Shown in pieces: positions 9,450 to 18,520 of a stretch of 64,000 nucleotides of DNA. Every line of letters starts with the position of its first letter. Within the stretch, counting starts at the first letter, position 1. The notes below the pieces were generated by a model. The model saw nothing but the letters and a program-made list of their open reading frames with translations. It did no database searches and was not told the DNA's origin. The stretch spans positions 2,728,001-2,792,000 of the forward strand of contig NZ_JBGCCJ010000001.1 in assembly GCF_041262565.1 (NCBI RefSeq), read 5' to 3'. Source of the DNA: Leifsonia sp. EB41. GTDB taxonomy: Bacteria; Actinomycetota; Actinomycetes; Actinomycetales; Microbacteriaceae. The position numbers and the translations under genes are program-made.

Positions 9450-9851
9450 ATGGCCGTACTCACGGTCGAGCGGGTCGTCCAGGCGCCTCCCGAGCGGGTC
9501 TGGCGCTCGTTCGCCGACCCCGTCGAGCTTTCCGCGTGGTTCTGGCCGCCGCGGCTGCAGCCGCAGGCGCGCATCGACGCGAGGCCGGGAGGCTCGCTGC
9601 GCATCCGCTCGGACGTCGCCGATCTCGGGATCACCGGGACGGTCACCGCGGCCGAGGAGGACCGGCTGCTGGTTACGACCTGGCGCTGGGACGGCGAGGA
9701 CGACGAGACGGCCGTCACGATCGAGCTCGCGCCGGACCCGGACGGCACCCGCGTCACCGTCCGCCACGACGGCTTCGCCACCGAGCACGCCGTCCAGGAG
9801 CACATCACGGGATGGAACGACTGCCTCGACCGGCTGGTGGCGACGGCCTGA
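9450..9851 (+). CDS. SRPBCC/AHSA1-type START-like domain protein
   Basis: This 133-residue protein opens with VERVVQAPPERVWRSFADP and contains WFWPPRLQPQARIDARPGGS, the pattern of the AHSA1/SRPBCC (PF08327-like) hydrophobic-cavity fold. The ATG at 9450 was chosen because it is 2 bases after the permease stop; the long open frame upstream is in another phase of the permease gene. No catalytic role can be assigned. Position suggests co-transcription with the ABC pair. Confidence 0.8.
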   Translation: MAVLTVERVVQAPPERVWRSFADPVELSAWFWPPRLQPQARIDARPGGSLRIRSDVADLGITGTVTAAEEDRLLVTTWRWDGEDDETAVTIELAPDPDGTRVTVRHDGFATEHAVQEHITGWNDCLDRLVATA

Positions 9852-9873
9852 GCAGGCCCCCTAAGCTGGCCGC

Positions 9874-10431
9874 ATGGGCAGCATCGCAGTGCACGAGTTC
9901 GTCTCCCTCGACGGCGTCTTCGAAGACCCGAGCTGGACGGCTGAGTACGGATTCGATCCCGAGATGGGCGACGACCTCGCGCGCATCACGGGCGCGTCGG
10001 AGCGCATCCTCCTCGGGCGCCGCACGTTCGAGATGTTCGCCCCGGCCTGGTCGGCGCGCACGTCCTCCGACGACCCGGGAGCGCCCTTCTTCAACGACAC
10101 GGAGAAGCTCGTCGTCAGCTCGACCCTGGACGACGCGGCTGCCGAGGACGTCTGGGCCAACTCGCGGTCGCTCGGCGGCTACGACGCCGACCGGGTGCGG
10201 GAGGCCAAGGACAGCGTGAGCGGGAGCCTCTACATCAGCGGCAGCGGCACGCTCGTGCGCGCCCTGATCGCGGACGGACTGGTCGACGCCCTCCACCTCT
10301 TCGTGTACCCGGTCGTCCGCGGCTCGGGCGCACGGCTGTTCCCGGAGGGCACGCCGGAGGCGAAGCTGCGGCTGCGGCAGTACGACGCCTACGCCAACGG
10401 TGTCCTCCACCTCCTGTACTCGCCGGCCTGA
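9874..10431 (+). CDS. dihydrofolate reductase-like / RibD C-terminal domain protein
   Basis: This 185-residue protein begins MGSIAVHEFVSLDGVFEDPS and has ILLGRRTFEMFAPAW and YISGSGTLVRALIADGLVDAL, features of the RibD_C family that shares the DHFR fold. Such proteins bind NADPH-like ligands, but the substrate is unknown. A TAAGCT hexamer at 9862-9867 lies 6 bases before the ATG with no Shine-Dalgarno sequence, which suggests a leaderless mRNA. Confidence 0.85.
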   Translation: MGSIAVHEFVSLDGVFEDPSWTAEYGFDPEMGDDLARITGASERILLGRRTFEMFAPAWSARTSSDDPGAPFFNDTEKLVVSSTLDDAAAEDVWANSRSLGGYDADRVREAKDSVSGSLYISGSGTLVRALIADGLVDALHLFVYPVVRGSGARLFPEGTPEAKLRLRQYDAYANGVLHLLYSPA

Positions 10432-10643
10432 TCTCCACAGATCTCGAATGCGGTCACGAACTGACCGCTGTGCCGGATAGCGTCATATCCGACGGTGAAC
10501 AGCGTCTCCTCACGGGGGCGGATGTCACCGGTCCGCGCTAGCGTTAGTGCTGTACGGGGGTCATCGCACAGCGCCGTGCCGGCGGGGGCCGGCGGCAGTG
10601 TGCGCCCGACAATCACTCCACCAGATCAGAACCAGGAATCACC
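10432..10643 (+). promoter_or_regulatory. intergenic leader before the ABC exporter pair
   Basis: This 212-base stretch has no convincing gene. It contains a short hairpin (GCGGTCA 10450-10456 with TGACCGC 10462-10468) and AT-richer DNA at about 10536-10556 that could hold a promoter. AGGAA sits just before the GTG start at 10644. No operator was recognized. Confidence 0.35.
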
Positions 10644-12374
10644 GTGACTCTTCTTCGTTTGGCGCTGAAGTTCATCCGCCCGTACTGGGGCGCGGTCGCG
10701 GCCGTGGTCGCGCTGCAGCTCATCGCGACCATCGCCGCCCTGTACCTGCCCACGCTCAACGCCGACATCATCGACAAGGGTGTCGTCAAGGGCGACACGA
10801 ACTTCATCTGGTCGACCGGCGGCACGATGCTCATCGTCTGCTTCGTTCAGGTCGCCGCGGCCATCACGGCGACGTACTTCGGTGCGCGCTCCTCGATGTC
10901 GCTGGGGCGCGACATCCGTCGCTCCTTCTACCGCAAGGTCGACTCGCTCCCGGCGCTCGACCTCGCGCGCTGGGGCATGCCGACCCTCATCACGCGCAAC
11001 ACCAACGACGTCCAGCAGGTGCAGATGCTCGTGCTGATGACGCTCAACTTCATGGTGTCGACGCCGATCATGTGCGTCGCGGGCATCGTCCTGGCCGTGC
11101 GGGTGGACGCCGGGCTCTCCTGGCTCGTCTGGGTGTCCGTCGCCGTGCTGTTCGTGGTGGTGGGCATCCTGGTCTGGTTGCTGCTGCCGATGTTCCGCGT
11201 GATGCAGGAGCGCATCGACGGCGTCAACGGCGTCATCCGCGAGCAGATCGTCGGCATCCGCGTCATCCGCGCGTTCGTCCGCGAGAAGTTCGAGACGGCG
11301 CGCTACGACGACGCGAACGCCGCGCTCACCCGCATCTCGGTGAAGGTCGGCAACGTCTTCGTCCTGATGTTCCCGCTCATCATGCTCATCCTGAACGCCG
11401 CGACCGTGGCCGTCCTCTGGTTCGGCGGCCACCGGGTCGGCGCCGGCGACATCCAGGTCGGGGCGCTCACCGCGTTCCTGCAGTACCTGCTGCAGATCCT
11501 GGTCGCGGTGATGATGGGCGTGTTCATGGCCATGATGATCCCGCGCGCGATGGTCTGCGCCGAGCGCATCGACGAGGTGCTGAGCGCCGTGCCGACCAGC
11601 GGCGCGGGGGCCGGCGCGGGCCACGTTCCCGCCGACGGCCGCGTGGAGGTCGCAGGAGTCACCTTCGGTTACCCCGGCGCCGAGAAGCCGGTGCTGAGCG
11701 ACGTGCGGTTCACCGCGGAGCCCGGGCAGGTGACGGCGATCGTCGGCTCCACCGGGTCGGGCAAGTCGACGCTGGTCTCGGTCATCGCCGACCTGTTCAC
11801 CCCGCAGAGCGGGCAGGTGCGCATCGGCGGCGTCCCGGTCGACTCGCTGAGCCGGGAGCAGCTCTCCGGCGTGCTCGGCCTGGTGCCGCAGAAGCCGTAC
11901 CTCTTCTCCGGAACGGTCGCCACCAACCTGCGGTTCGGCCGGCCGGACGCAACGGACGACGAGCTCTGGGAGGCGCTGCGGGTCGCCCAGGCCGAGGACT
12001 TCGTGCGCGCCAAGGAGCACGGCCTCGATGAGCGCATCGCCCAGGGCGGCACCAACGTCTCCGGCGGTCAGCGCCAGCGGCTCTGCATCGCCCGCGCGCT
12101 CGTGGCCGAGCCCAAGGTGCTGCTGTTCGACGACTCGTTCTCGGCGCTCGACGTCGCGACCGACGCCCGGCTTCGCAGCGCTCTGGCGCAGTCCACGGGC
12201 GACGCCACCGTCATCGTGGTGGCGCAGCGCGTCTCCACGATCCGGGAGGCCGATCAGATCATCGTGCTCGACGACGGCAGAGTCGTCGGCCGCGGCACCC
12301 ACGACGAGTTGCTGGAGACGAGCGAGACGTATCGCGAGATCGTCGAGTCCCAGCTGAGCCTGGAGGTGGCCTGA
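10644..12374 (+). CDS. heterodimeric ABC exporter, half with degenerate ATP site
   Basis: This 576-residue half-transporter has six membrane spans in residues about 15-310 and an ATPase domain in about 335-570. Walker A is STGSGKST and the signature VSGGQRQR is canonical. Walker B ends LLFDDSFSALD, so the catalytic Glu is Asp, and the switch histidine is Gln (VVAQRVST). These changes mark the non-hydrolytic side of heterodimeric exporters such as TM287/288 or BmrCD. The partner starts 1 base later. The GTG start follows AGGAATCACC. Substrate unknown; multidrug or lipid export is likely. Confidence 0.9.
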   Translation: MTLLRLALKFIRPYWGAVAAVVALQLIATIAALYLPTLNADIIDKGVVKGDTNFIWSTGGTMLIVCFVQVAAAITATYFGARSSMSLGRDIRRSFYRKVDSLPALDLARWGMPTLITRNTNDVQQVQMLVLMTLNFMVSTPIMCVAGIVLAVRVDAGLSWLVWVSVAVLFVVVGILVWLLLPMFRVMQERIDGVNGVIREQIVGIRVIRAFVREKFETARYDDANAALTRISVKVGNVFVLMFPLIMLILNAATVAVLWFGGHRVGAGDIQVGALTAFLQYLLQILVAVMMGVFMAMMIPRAMVCAERIDEVLSAVPTSGAGAGAGHVPADGRVEVAGVTFGYPGAEKPVLSDVRFTAEPGQVTAIVGSTGSGKSTLVSVIADLFTPQSGQVRIGGVPVDSLSREQLSGVLGLVPQKPYLFSGTVATNLRFGRPDATDDELWEALRVAQAEDFVRAKEHGLDERIAQGGTNVSGGQRQRLCIARALVAEPKVLLFDDSFSALDVATDARLRSALAQSTGDATVIVVAQRVSTIREADQIIVLDDGRVVGRGTHDELLETSETYREIVESQLSLEVA

Positions 12375-12375
12375 G

Positions 12376-14379
12376 ATGGCGCGCCAGAAGAAGAACCGCA
12401 CCGGCCGCACAGTCGCCGCGGAGCAGGACGGTCTCCTCACCGAGGCCGGAGTCGAGACGGCGATCGAGGAGCTCGAGCTCGAGTACGAGTACGAGCCCAC
12501 CGAGGGCGACGGCGACATGTTCGGCGGCACGCCCGCCAAGAAGGCCGAGCACTTCTGGCCGTCGTTCAAGCGCCTGATGGGGCTGCTCAAGTCCGAGTGG
12601 CTCGCCATGTCGTTCGTGACCCTGCTGGTCGTCATCTCGGTGGCGCTCATCGTGATCGCGCCAAAGATCCTCGGTAACGCCACCGACGTGATCTTCAAGG
12701 GCGCTGTCGGCACGATCACCCCGACCGGCCTCGTGCCAGGTCACGGGATCGACTTCGTCGAGCTCGGCCGGCTGCTCACGATCGTGCTCGCGATGTACAT
12801 CGCCGCGTCGCTCCTGCAGTGGTGGCAGGGCTACCTGCTGAACGCCCTCGTGATGCGGGTGATCTACCGTCTGCGCGCCGAAGTGGAGAGCAAGCTCAAC
12901 CGGCTGCCGCTCAGCTACTTCGACACCCGGCAGCGCGGTGACCTGATGTCGCGCGTGACCAACGACGTCGACAACATCCAGACGGCGCTGCAGCAGGCGT
13001 TCTCGCAGCTCATCCAGTCGGTGCTGACGGTCATCGGCATCGGCATCATGATGTTCATCGTCTCGTGGCAGCTCGCCCTCATCGCGCTCATCTCGATCCC
13101 GCTCTCCGGTGTGATCGCGGGCGTGATCGGCACGAGGTCGCAGAAACTGTTCAAGCAGCAGTGGAACTCGACCGGCGCGCTCAACGGGCACATCGAGGAG
13201 TCGTACTCCGGGCTCGACCTGGTGCGCGCTTTCGGTCGCGACGCGGTGATGCTCGAGGAGTTCGACCAGCGCAACGACAAGCTGTGGAAGTCGACCGTCG
13301 GCGCCCAGTTCGTCTCCGGCATGATCATGCCGGCGATGAACTTCGTCTCCTACCTGTCGTACGTGCTGATCGCGGTGGTCGGCGGCCTCCGCGTCGCCTC
13401 GGGTCAGATGACGATCGGCGACGCGACCGCGTTCATCCAGTACTCGCGGGAGTTCTCGCAGCCGATCGGCCAGATCGCGGGCATGGCGAACATGCTGCAG
13501 TCCGGTGTCGCCTCGGCCGAGCGCACCTTCGAGTTCCTCGACGCGGAGGAGCAGTCGGCCGACGTCGAGACGCAGCACCTGCCCGAGCGGGCTGACGGCC
13601 GCGTCGAGCTCGAGGGTGTGGACTTCTCGTACGACCCCGAGACCGAGCTGATCCGCGACCTGTCGCTGTCGGTCGCGCCCGGCCACACGGTCGCGATCGT
13701 CGGGCCGACCGGCGCGGGCAAGACCACGCTGGTCAACCTGATCATGCGGTTCTACGAGCTGAACGGCGGCACCATCCGCCTGGACGGCATCGACACGACG
13801 GACCTGTCCCGCGCCGAGCTGCGGGGCCAGGTCGGCATGGTGTTGCAGGACGCGTGGCTGTTCTCCGGCACGATCCGCGAGAACATCCGCTACGGCCGGC
13901 TCGACGCGACGGACGAGGAGGTGGTGGAGGCGGCCAAGGCGACGATGGTCGACCGGTTCGTCCGCCAGCTCCCGGACGGGTACGACACGAAGATCGAAGC
14001 GGACGGCAGCAATGTCTCCGCGGGTGAGCGTCAGCTGCTCACGATCGCGCGCGCGTTCATCGCGAACCCGTCGCTGCTCATCCTCGACGAGGCCACCTCC
14101 TCGGTGGACACCCGCACTGAGTTGCTGGTGCAGCACGCGATGGCCGCGCTGCGCAGCGATCGCACGTCGTTCGTGATCGCGCACCGGCTCTCCACGATCC
14201 GCGACGCCCACACCATCCTGGTGATGGAGCACGGCCGCATCGTGGAGCAGGGCGACCACAGGACCCTCCTCGCGAAGAAGGGTGCGTACTACGACCTGTA
14301 CATGACCCAGTTCCGGGGCGCCGCCGCAGAGCAGGAGACCGAGGCCGACGCGGAAGCCGAGGAGGTCCCGACCGCGTAG
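12376..14379 (+). CDS. heterodimeric ABC exporter, catalytic half
   Basis: This 667-residue partner of the preceding gene has an acidic N-terminal extension of about 60 residues, a six-span membrane domain (about 70-380) and an ATPase domain. Walker A is GPTGAGKTT, Walker B is ILDEATSSVD with the catalytic Glu, and the switch His is present (VIAHRLST). Its signature is altered (VSAGERQ). In heterodimeric exporters the altered signature faces the degenerate Walker site of the partner, which fits this pair. The C-terminus is a short Glu/Ala-rich tail. Confidence 0.9.
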   Translation: MARQKKNRTGRTVAAEQDGLLTEAGVETAIEELELEYEYEPTEGDGDMFGGTPAKKAEHFWPSFKRLMGLLKSEWLAMSFVTLLVVISVALIVIAPKILGNATDVIFKGAVGTITPTGLVPGHGIDFVELGRLLTIVLAMYIAASLLQWWQGYLLNALVMRVIYRLRAEVESKLNRLPLSYFDTRQRGDLMSRVTNDVDNIQTALQQAFSQLIQSVLTVIGIGIMMFIVSWQLALIALISIPLSGVIAGVIGTRSQKLFKQQWNSTGALNGHIEESYSGLDLVRAFGRDAVMLEEFDQRNDKLWKSTVGAQFVSGMIMPAMNFVSYLSYVLIAVVGGLRVASGQMTIGDATAFIQYSREFSQPIGQIAGMANMLQSGVASAERTFEFLDAEEQSADVETQHLPERADGRVELEGVDFSYDPETELIRDLSLSVAPGHTVAIVGPTGAGKTTLVNLIMRFYELNGGTIRLDGIDTTDLSRAELRGQVGMVLQDAWLFSGTIRENIRYGRLDATDEEVVEAAKATMVDRFVRQLPDGYDTKIEADGSNVSAGERQLLTIARAFIANPSLLILDEATSSVDTRTELLVQHAMAALRSDRTSFVIAHRLSTIRDAHTILVMEHGRIVEQGDHRTLLAKKGAYYDLYMTQFRGAAAEQETEADAEAEEVPTA

Positions 14380-14457
14380 TAGGCGCGACGCGTACACCGA
14401 ATTGTTCGAAATGTGAACGAGTTGAGCCGGTGTGGGAGGAGGTCGTAGAACATCAGT

Positions 14458-14769
14458 ATGACGATCGACTCCCGCGCCGCGCTCCCGCCCGACCCCACCT
14501 ACGACTACGGCGGCCACAGCGTGCAGATCACGCCGGAGCCGGGGTCCCGCACTCAGTGGCGGGTGATGGACGATGACGGTTACCTGGGGATCATCGCCAC
14601 GGCCGATCCGGTCAAGGGCGAGCCGGAGGTCCACTTCGCCGTGCACTTCGCGGGCGAGGAGGACATCCCGCCGACCAAGATCGTTCCGCTGTGGACGACC
14701 GCCGTCGAGTTCCTCATCGACGCGGGCGAGCCGCAGAGTCCGCCCGAGAGCTCTGACTCAGCGGCATGA
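14458..14769 (+). CDS. conserved-looking hypothetical protein
   Basis: This 103-residue soluble protein has no recognized motif. It is rich in Pro and acidic residues, with a central WRVMDDDGYLGIIATADPVK and no membrane span or Cys. TAGAAC at 14446-14451 lies 6 bases before the ATG, with TTGAGC 18 bases further upstream, which fits a leaderless promoter. Normal codon use supports a real gene. Function unknown. Confidence 0.7.
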   Translation: MTIDSRAALPPDPTYDYGGHSVQITPEPGSRTQWRVMDDDGYLGIIATADPVKGEPEVHFAVHFAGEEDIPPTKIVPLWTTAVEFLIDAGEPQSPPESSDSAA

Positions 14770-14774
14770 TGGGT

Positions 14775-14929
14775 GTGCGGGCGGTGTCAGGGTTGAGCGG
14801 TCCGCCCGCACTTCACCAGCAAAACACCGGGACAAAACCCGGTCGACGCGATTGACAACAGTGAGCCGCTGTGCACGGGCACCTCTCGGCGCGGACACGA
14901 CTCAGCCCCGGCGCACAGGGCACCGGGGC
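14775..14929. terminator. convergent terminator region with two hairpins
   Basis: Two inverted repeats lie between the plus-strand hypothetical and the minus-strand IscA-like gene: GTGCGGGCGG (14775-14784) with CCGCCCGCAC (14802-14811), and GCCCCGG (14905-14911) with CCGGGGC (14923-14929). Neither has a strong U-tract. The rest of 14770-14983 shows no gene. Confidence 0.45.
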
Positions 14930-14983
14930 CGGGGAAGCGGGCGTCGCTCGGACGCCGACTTCTGAGAGTCGCGTCGGTGCTCG

Positions 14984-15265
14984 TCAGGCGAGCGCGCCGA
15001 TCGCAAAGCTCACTGCGCCCTGCTCGTCGACCTGGGCGTCGAGCACCTTGTCGTCGAGGGCGACAGCGGCGCCCGGCTCCAGGAAGAGTCGCGCACCGGC
15101 GGACTCGACCACCTGGTCCGCGGGCTCCGGCTCGGGCGTGACGGCAGCGGCGAACGCGGTGTTCTGCGGGTTGCTGCTGCTGATCCGCAGTCCGGCGTCG
15201 TCCTGCGGCGCCTGGTCGGTGAGGGTCTTGACGATCGTGCTGGCGTTCTCGGTCAGGGTGAGCAC
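14984..15265 (-). CDS. IscA/HesB-like protein without cysteines
   Basis: This 93-residue protein begins MLTLTENASTIVKTLTDQ and continues DDAGLRISSSNPQ, resembling the N-terminal half of A-type Fe-S carriers. It ends with a beta-rich segment FLEPGAAVALDDKVLDAQVD. It contains no cysteine at all, so it cannot hold a cluster as IscA does. Paralogs of this kind occur in actinobacteria with unknown role. A good Shine-Dalgarno GAAAGGAG lies just before the ATG. Family assignment is moderate. Confidence 0.7.
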   Translation of the reverse strand: MLTLTENASTIVKTLTDQAPQDDAGLRISSSNPQNTAFAAAVTPEPEPADQVVESAGARLFLEPGAAVALDDKVLDAQVDEQGAVSFAIGALA

Positions 15266-15402
15266 GTGCTCTCCTTTCGTTGGTCCTCCAGGAGTGGCCC
15301 ACGGTCCCGCGGTCCGTCCCCGAGCACAACCCCGGACGCCGCCATTGCCAGGAAACGTCCATGCGGCGGGGAGCGGGATGCCAGCCGGGGGAGAATGAAG
15401 CC

Positions 15403-16227
15403 ATGCCGAACATCCCTCTGGTCCAGCTCAACGACGGCAATCGCATCCCGCAGCTCGGCTTCGGCGTCTACAAGATCCCGGAGGCCGAGACGGTTGACGC
15501 GGTGCTGACCGCGCTGGAGGCCGGGTACCGGCACATCGACACGGCGACGTTCTACGAGAACGAGCGCGCCGTCGGCGAGGCCGTGCGGCGCAGCGGGCTG
15601 CCGCGCGACGACGTGTTCGTGACGACGAAGGTGTGGTGGACCGACAACGGCTACGACTCGACGCTGCGCTCGTTCGACGAGAGCCTGGAGCGCCTCGGCT
15701 TCGACGCGGTCGACCTGTACCTGATCCACTGGCCGGCGCCCCGGCACGACCAGTACGTCCAGACGTGGCGCGCGCTGGAGCACCTGAAAGCGGAGGGCCG
15801 CGCCCGGTCGATCGGCGTCGCCAACTTCCACACCCACCACCTCGACCGCCTCGCCGCCGAGACCGGGACCGTGCCCGCGGTGAACCAGGTCGAGCTGCAC
15901 CCGTGGCTGCCGCAGCGCGAGGTCCGCGCGTACGACGAGGCGCACGAGATCGTGACGGAGTCGTGGTCGCCGCTCGCCCGCGGCCGCGTGCTGGACGACC
16001 CCCTGCTCGCGGGACTCGCCGCGAAGCACGGGGTGACCGCGGCGCAGGTGGTCATCCGCTGGCAGCTCCAGCTCGGCAACGTGGTCATCCCCAAGTCGTC
16101 GACTCCGGAGCGAATCCGCACCAACCTGGACGTCTTCGCCTTCACCCTCGACGCCGACGACCTCACCGCCATCGCCACCCTCGAGTCCGGCGAGCGCACC
16201 GGCAAAGACCCCGACGACCTCGGCTGA
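15403..16227 (+). CDS. aldo/keto reductase
   Basis: This 274-residue AKR is close to 2,5-diketo-D-gluconate reductase-type enzymes. The motifs are GYRHIDTATFYENE (Asp and Tyr), TTKVWWTDNGY (Lys), LYLIHWP (His) and the coenzyme-binding VIPKSSTPERIRTN near the end. It is an NADPH-dependent reductase of aldehydes or ketones in the cytoplasm. The start at 15403 (MPNIPLVQL) was chosen over the open frame from 15280 because it begins at the first conserved strand and follows GGGGGAGAATGAAG. Substrate unknown. Confidence 0.9.
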   Translation: MPNIPLVQLNDGNRIPQLGFGVYKIPEAETVDAVLTALEAGYRHIDTATFYENERAVGEAVRRSGLPRDDVFVTTKVWWTDNGYDSTLRSFDESLERLGFDAVDLYLIHWPAPRHDQYVQTWRALEHLKAEGRARSIGVANFHTHHLDRLAAETGTVPAVNQVELHPWLPQREVRAYDEAHEIVTESWSPLARGRVLDDPLLAGLAAKHGVTAAQVVIRWQLQLGNVVIPKSSTPERIRTNLDVFAFTLDADDLTAIATLESGERTGKDPDDLG

Positions 16228-16242
16228 CCCGGGCCGGGCCCG

Positions 16243-18393
16243 CTATTCGCCGGTCGGGTGGGCCCCCACCACGTCCAGCAGCCACGCAAGCGAGAACGCG
16301 CGCTCGCGCCAGGCCGCATACCGTCCCGACACTCCGCCGTGGCCCGCCGCCATCTCCGTTTTGAGCAGCGCGTCGGCGCCGACCTCCCGCAGCTTCGCCA
16401 CCCACTTCGCGGGCTCGACGTACAGCACGCGCGTGTCGTTGAGGCTCGTGACGGCGAGGATGCGCGGGTAGGCGGTGCGGTGGATGTTCTCCACCGGCGC
16501 GTACGACTTCATGTAGTAGTACACGTCCTCGTCGTGCAGCGGGTCGCCCCACTCGTCCCACTCGATCACCGTGAGCGGGAGTGACGGGTCGAGGATCGTC
16601 GTCAGCGGGTCCACGAACGGCACCTCCGCCAGCACGCCGGCGAACAGCCGCGGCGCGAGGTTGGCGACCGCGCCCATCAGCAGGCCTCCGGCGCTGCCGC
16701 CCTGAGCGGCGAGCTGCGATGGGGTCGTCCAGCCCTGGTCGACCAGGTGCTTCCCGGCCGCCACGAAGTCCGTGAAGGTGTTCTTTTTGTGGAGCTTCTT
16801 GCCGTGCTCGTACCACAGCCTCCCGAGCTCGCCGCCGCCGCGCACGTGCGCGATCGCGAACACGACGCCGCGGTCGAGGAGGCTGAGCCGCGGGATGCCG
16901 AACGACGGGTCCATGCTCGCTTCGTACGAGCCGTACCCGTAGAGCACGAGCGGCGCCGGCTCTCCCGGAGTCACCAGGTCGCGGCGGTAGACGAGCGAGA
17001 TCGGGACGCGGGTGCCGTCCGCCGCGGTCGCCCACTCCCGGCGCTGTTCGAACAGCTCCGGTTCGAACTCGCCGAGCACCGGCTGCTGCTTGCGCAGGGT
17101 GAGCTCGCGCGTGCGCACGTCGTAGTCGTAGACGCTCGACGGGGTGACGAAGCTGCCGTAGCCGAGGCGCAGGAACGGCTGGGTCCACTCGGGGTTGCCG
17201 CCCGCGCCGACGGTGAAGAGCTCCTCGTCGAAGTGCAGCTCGTGGAGGATGTCGTCCACGTCGCCGACCAGGCCGCCCTCCGTCTGCGCGGGGAGGCAGG
17301 CGACCGCGAGGCGGGTCATCCCCTCGCGGCGGTACTCGAGCGCGACGAAGTCGCGGAACGCGTCCACCCCTTCGATGCGCACGGCGGGGTCGTGGGGGAG
17401 CAGCGTCCGGCGCGGCCCCTGCGGGTCGTCGGCCGCGACGCTCACCAGCTCGAAGTTGACGGCGCCGTCGTTGTGGACGATGAGCAGCCGGTCGCGGCCG
17501 CCCGCCACGACGTGCTCGATGTCGTACTCGACGCCCTCCGTCCGCGGCCACACGACGCGGAACTCGCCCGTCGGGTCACCCGCGTCCAGCAGCCAGCTCT
17601 CGCTGGTGATGTTGGAGCCCGCCTCGATGACCAGGAACCGGCGGCTGCGGGTGAGGCCGACGCCGATCCAGTACTTCTCGTCCGGCTCGTGGAAGACCTC
17701 CGCGTCGGCTTCGCTGTCCGGTCCCTCGCCGACCGGATGCCGCCACACGGTGTCCGGTCGCCAGGCGTCGTCCACCGTCGTGTAGAACAGGTACTCGCCG
17801 CTCGGGTCGAAGAGCGCGCCGGCGCCCGTGCCCGCGATCTCGTCGGCGAACGTCGTACCGTCGCCGGCCAGCGACCGCACCCGGATCGTGTACCGCTCGT
17901 CGCCCTCGGTGTCGACTCCGTAGAGCAGCCGGCTGCCATCGGTGCTGACGTCGAAGCTGCCGAGAGCGTAGAAGTCGTGCCCGTCGGCCTCCGCGTTGTC
18001 GTCGAGCAGGATCTGCTCGCCAGGGAGGCCGTGCTGCTGGGCGTCCTCGTCCAGCGCAGGCGGCTCCCAGTCGTCGGGGCCGTCGATGGGCGCGCGGCAG
18101 TGGATGCCGTACTGCTTGCCCTCGACCGTGCGCGTGTAGTACCACCAGTCGCCCTCGCGGGTGGGGACGCTCAGGTCGGTCTCCCGGGTCCGCGACTTGA
18201 TCTCGTCGAAGATCTGCTCGCGCAGCACGGCGAGCTTCTCGGTGCGCGCGTTGGTGTACGCGTTCTCCTCGTGGAGGTGGGCGACGACCGCGGGATCGTC
18301 CTTGTCGCGCAGCCACTCGTAGTCGTCTACGACCACGTCGCCGTGGTGGCTGCGCTCGGTCGGCTTCTTCGCGGTGATCGGCGGGGTGAGCAT
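16243..18393 (-). CDS. ptrB: oligopeptidase B (S9 family)
   Basis: This 716-residue serine peptidase has an N-terminal beta-propeller (about 70-400) and a C-terminal alpha/beta hydrolase domain. The nucleophile lies in AAQGGSAGGLLMG, the Asp in the AYPRILAVTSLNDTRV region and the His in EMAAGHGGVSGR. S9A oligopeptidase B cleaves short peptides after Arg/Lys in the cytoplasm. On the minus strand TAGCCT at 18400-18405 is 6 bases before the ATG, suggesting a leaderless start. It converges with the aldo/keto reductase. Confidence 0.93.
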   Translation of the reverse strand: MLTPPITAKKPTERSHHGDVVVDDYEWLRDKDDPAVVAHLHEENAYTNARTEKLAVLREQIFDEIKSRTRETDLSVPTREGDWWYYTRTVEGKQYGIHCRAPIDGPDDWEPPALDEDAQQHGLPGEQILLDDNAEADGHDFYALGSFDVSTDGSRLLYGVDTEGDERYTIRVRSLAGDGTTFADEIAGTGAGALFDPSGEYLFYTTVDDAWRPDTVWRHPVGEGPDSEADAEVFHEPDEKYWIGVGLTRSRRFLVIEAGSNITSESWLLDAGDPTGEFRVVWPRTEGVEYDIEHVVAGGRDRLLIVHNDGAVNFELVSVAADDPQGPRRTLLPHDPAVRIEGVDAFRDFVALEYRREGMTRLAVACLPAQTEGGLVGDVDDILHELHFDEELFTVGAGGNPEWTQPFLRLGYGSFVTPSSVYDYDVRTRELTLRKQQPVLGEFEPELFEQRREWATAADGTRVPISLVYRRDLVTPGEPAPLVLYGYGSYEASMDPSFGIPRLSLLDRGVVFAIAHVRGGGELGRLWYEHGKKLHKKNTFTDFVAAGKHLVDQGWTTPSQLAAQGGSAGGLLMGAVANLAPRLFAGVLAEVPFVDPLTTILDPSLPLTVIEWDEWGDPLHDEDVYYYMKSYAPVENIHRTAYPRILAVTSLNDTRVLYVEPAKWVAKLREVGADALLKTEMAAGHGGVSGRYAAWRERAFSLAWLLDVVGAHPTGE

Positions 18394-18453
18394 CCCACCA
18401 GGCTACCCAACGCGGGTGACGGCGGCAGGGGCGGCGGCAGTGGCGGTGGCGCC

Positions 18454-18513
18454 GCGCGATTCTGCACGAATGTCGACTTTGGCGCGGTGATTCGCGCGAT
18501 TCGGCACGAATGT
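18454..18513. repeat. duplicated operator-like 20-base direct repeat
   Basis: GCGCGATTCTGCACGAATGT (18454-18473) recurs at 18494-18513 with one change (T to G), 40 bases apart. Each copy contains a short palindrome of the form ATTCG-GCA-CGAAT, perfect in the second copy. The pair sits 61-120 bases upstream of the oligopeptidase start and just after the ROK kinase stop. A regulator-binding site for ptrB is plausible but unproven. Confidence 0.5.
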
Positions 18514-18520
18514 GGGGTGG

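Noticed and set aside
10626-12719. 697-codon minus-strand open frame
   Set aside because: Antisense to the first ABC exporter half; composition typical of shadow frames.
12259-14646. 795-codon minus-strand open frame
   Set aside because: Antisense to the catalytic ABC exporter half; no protein-like motifs.
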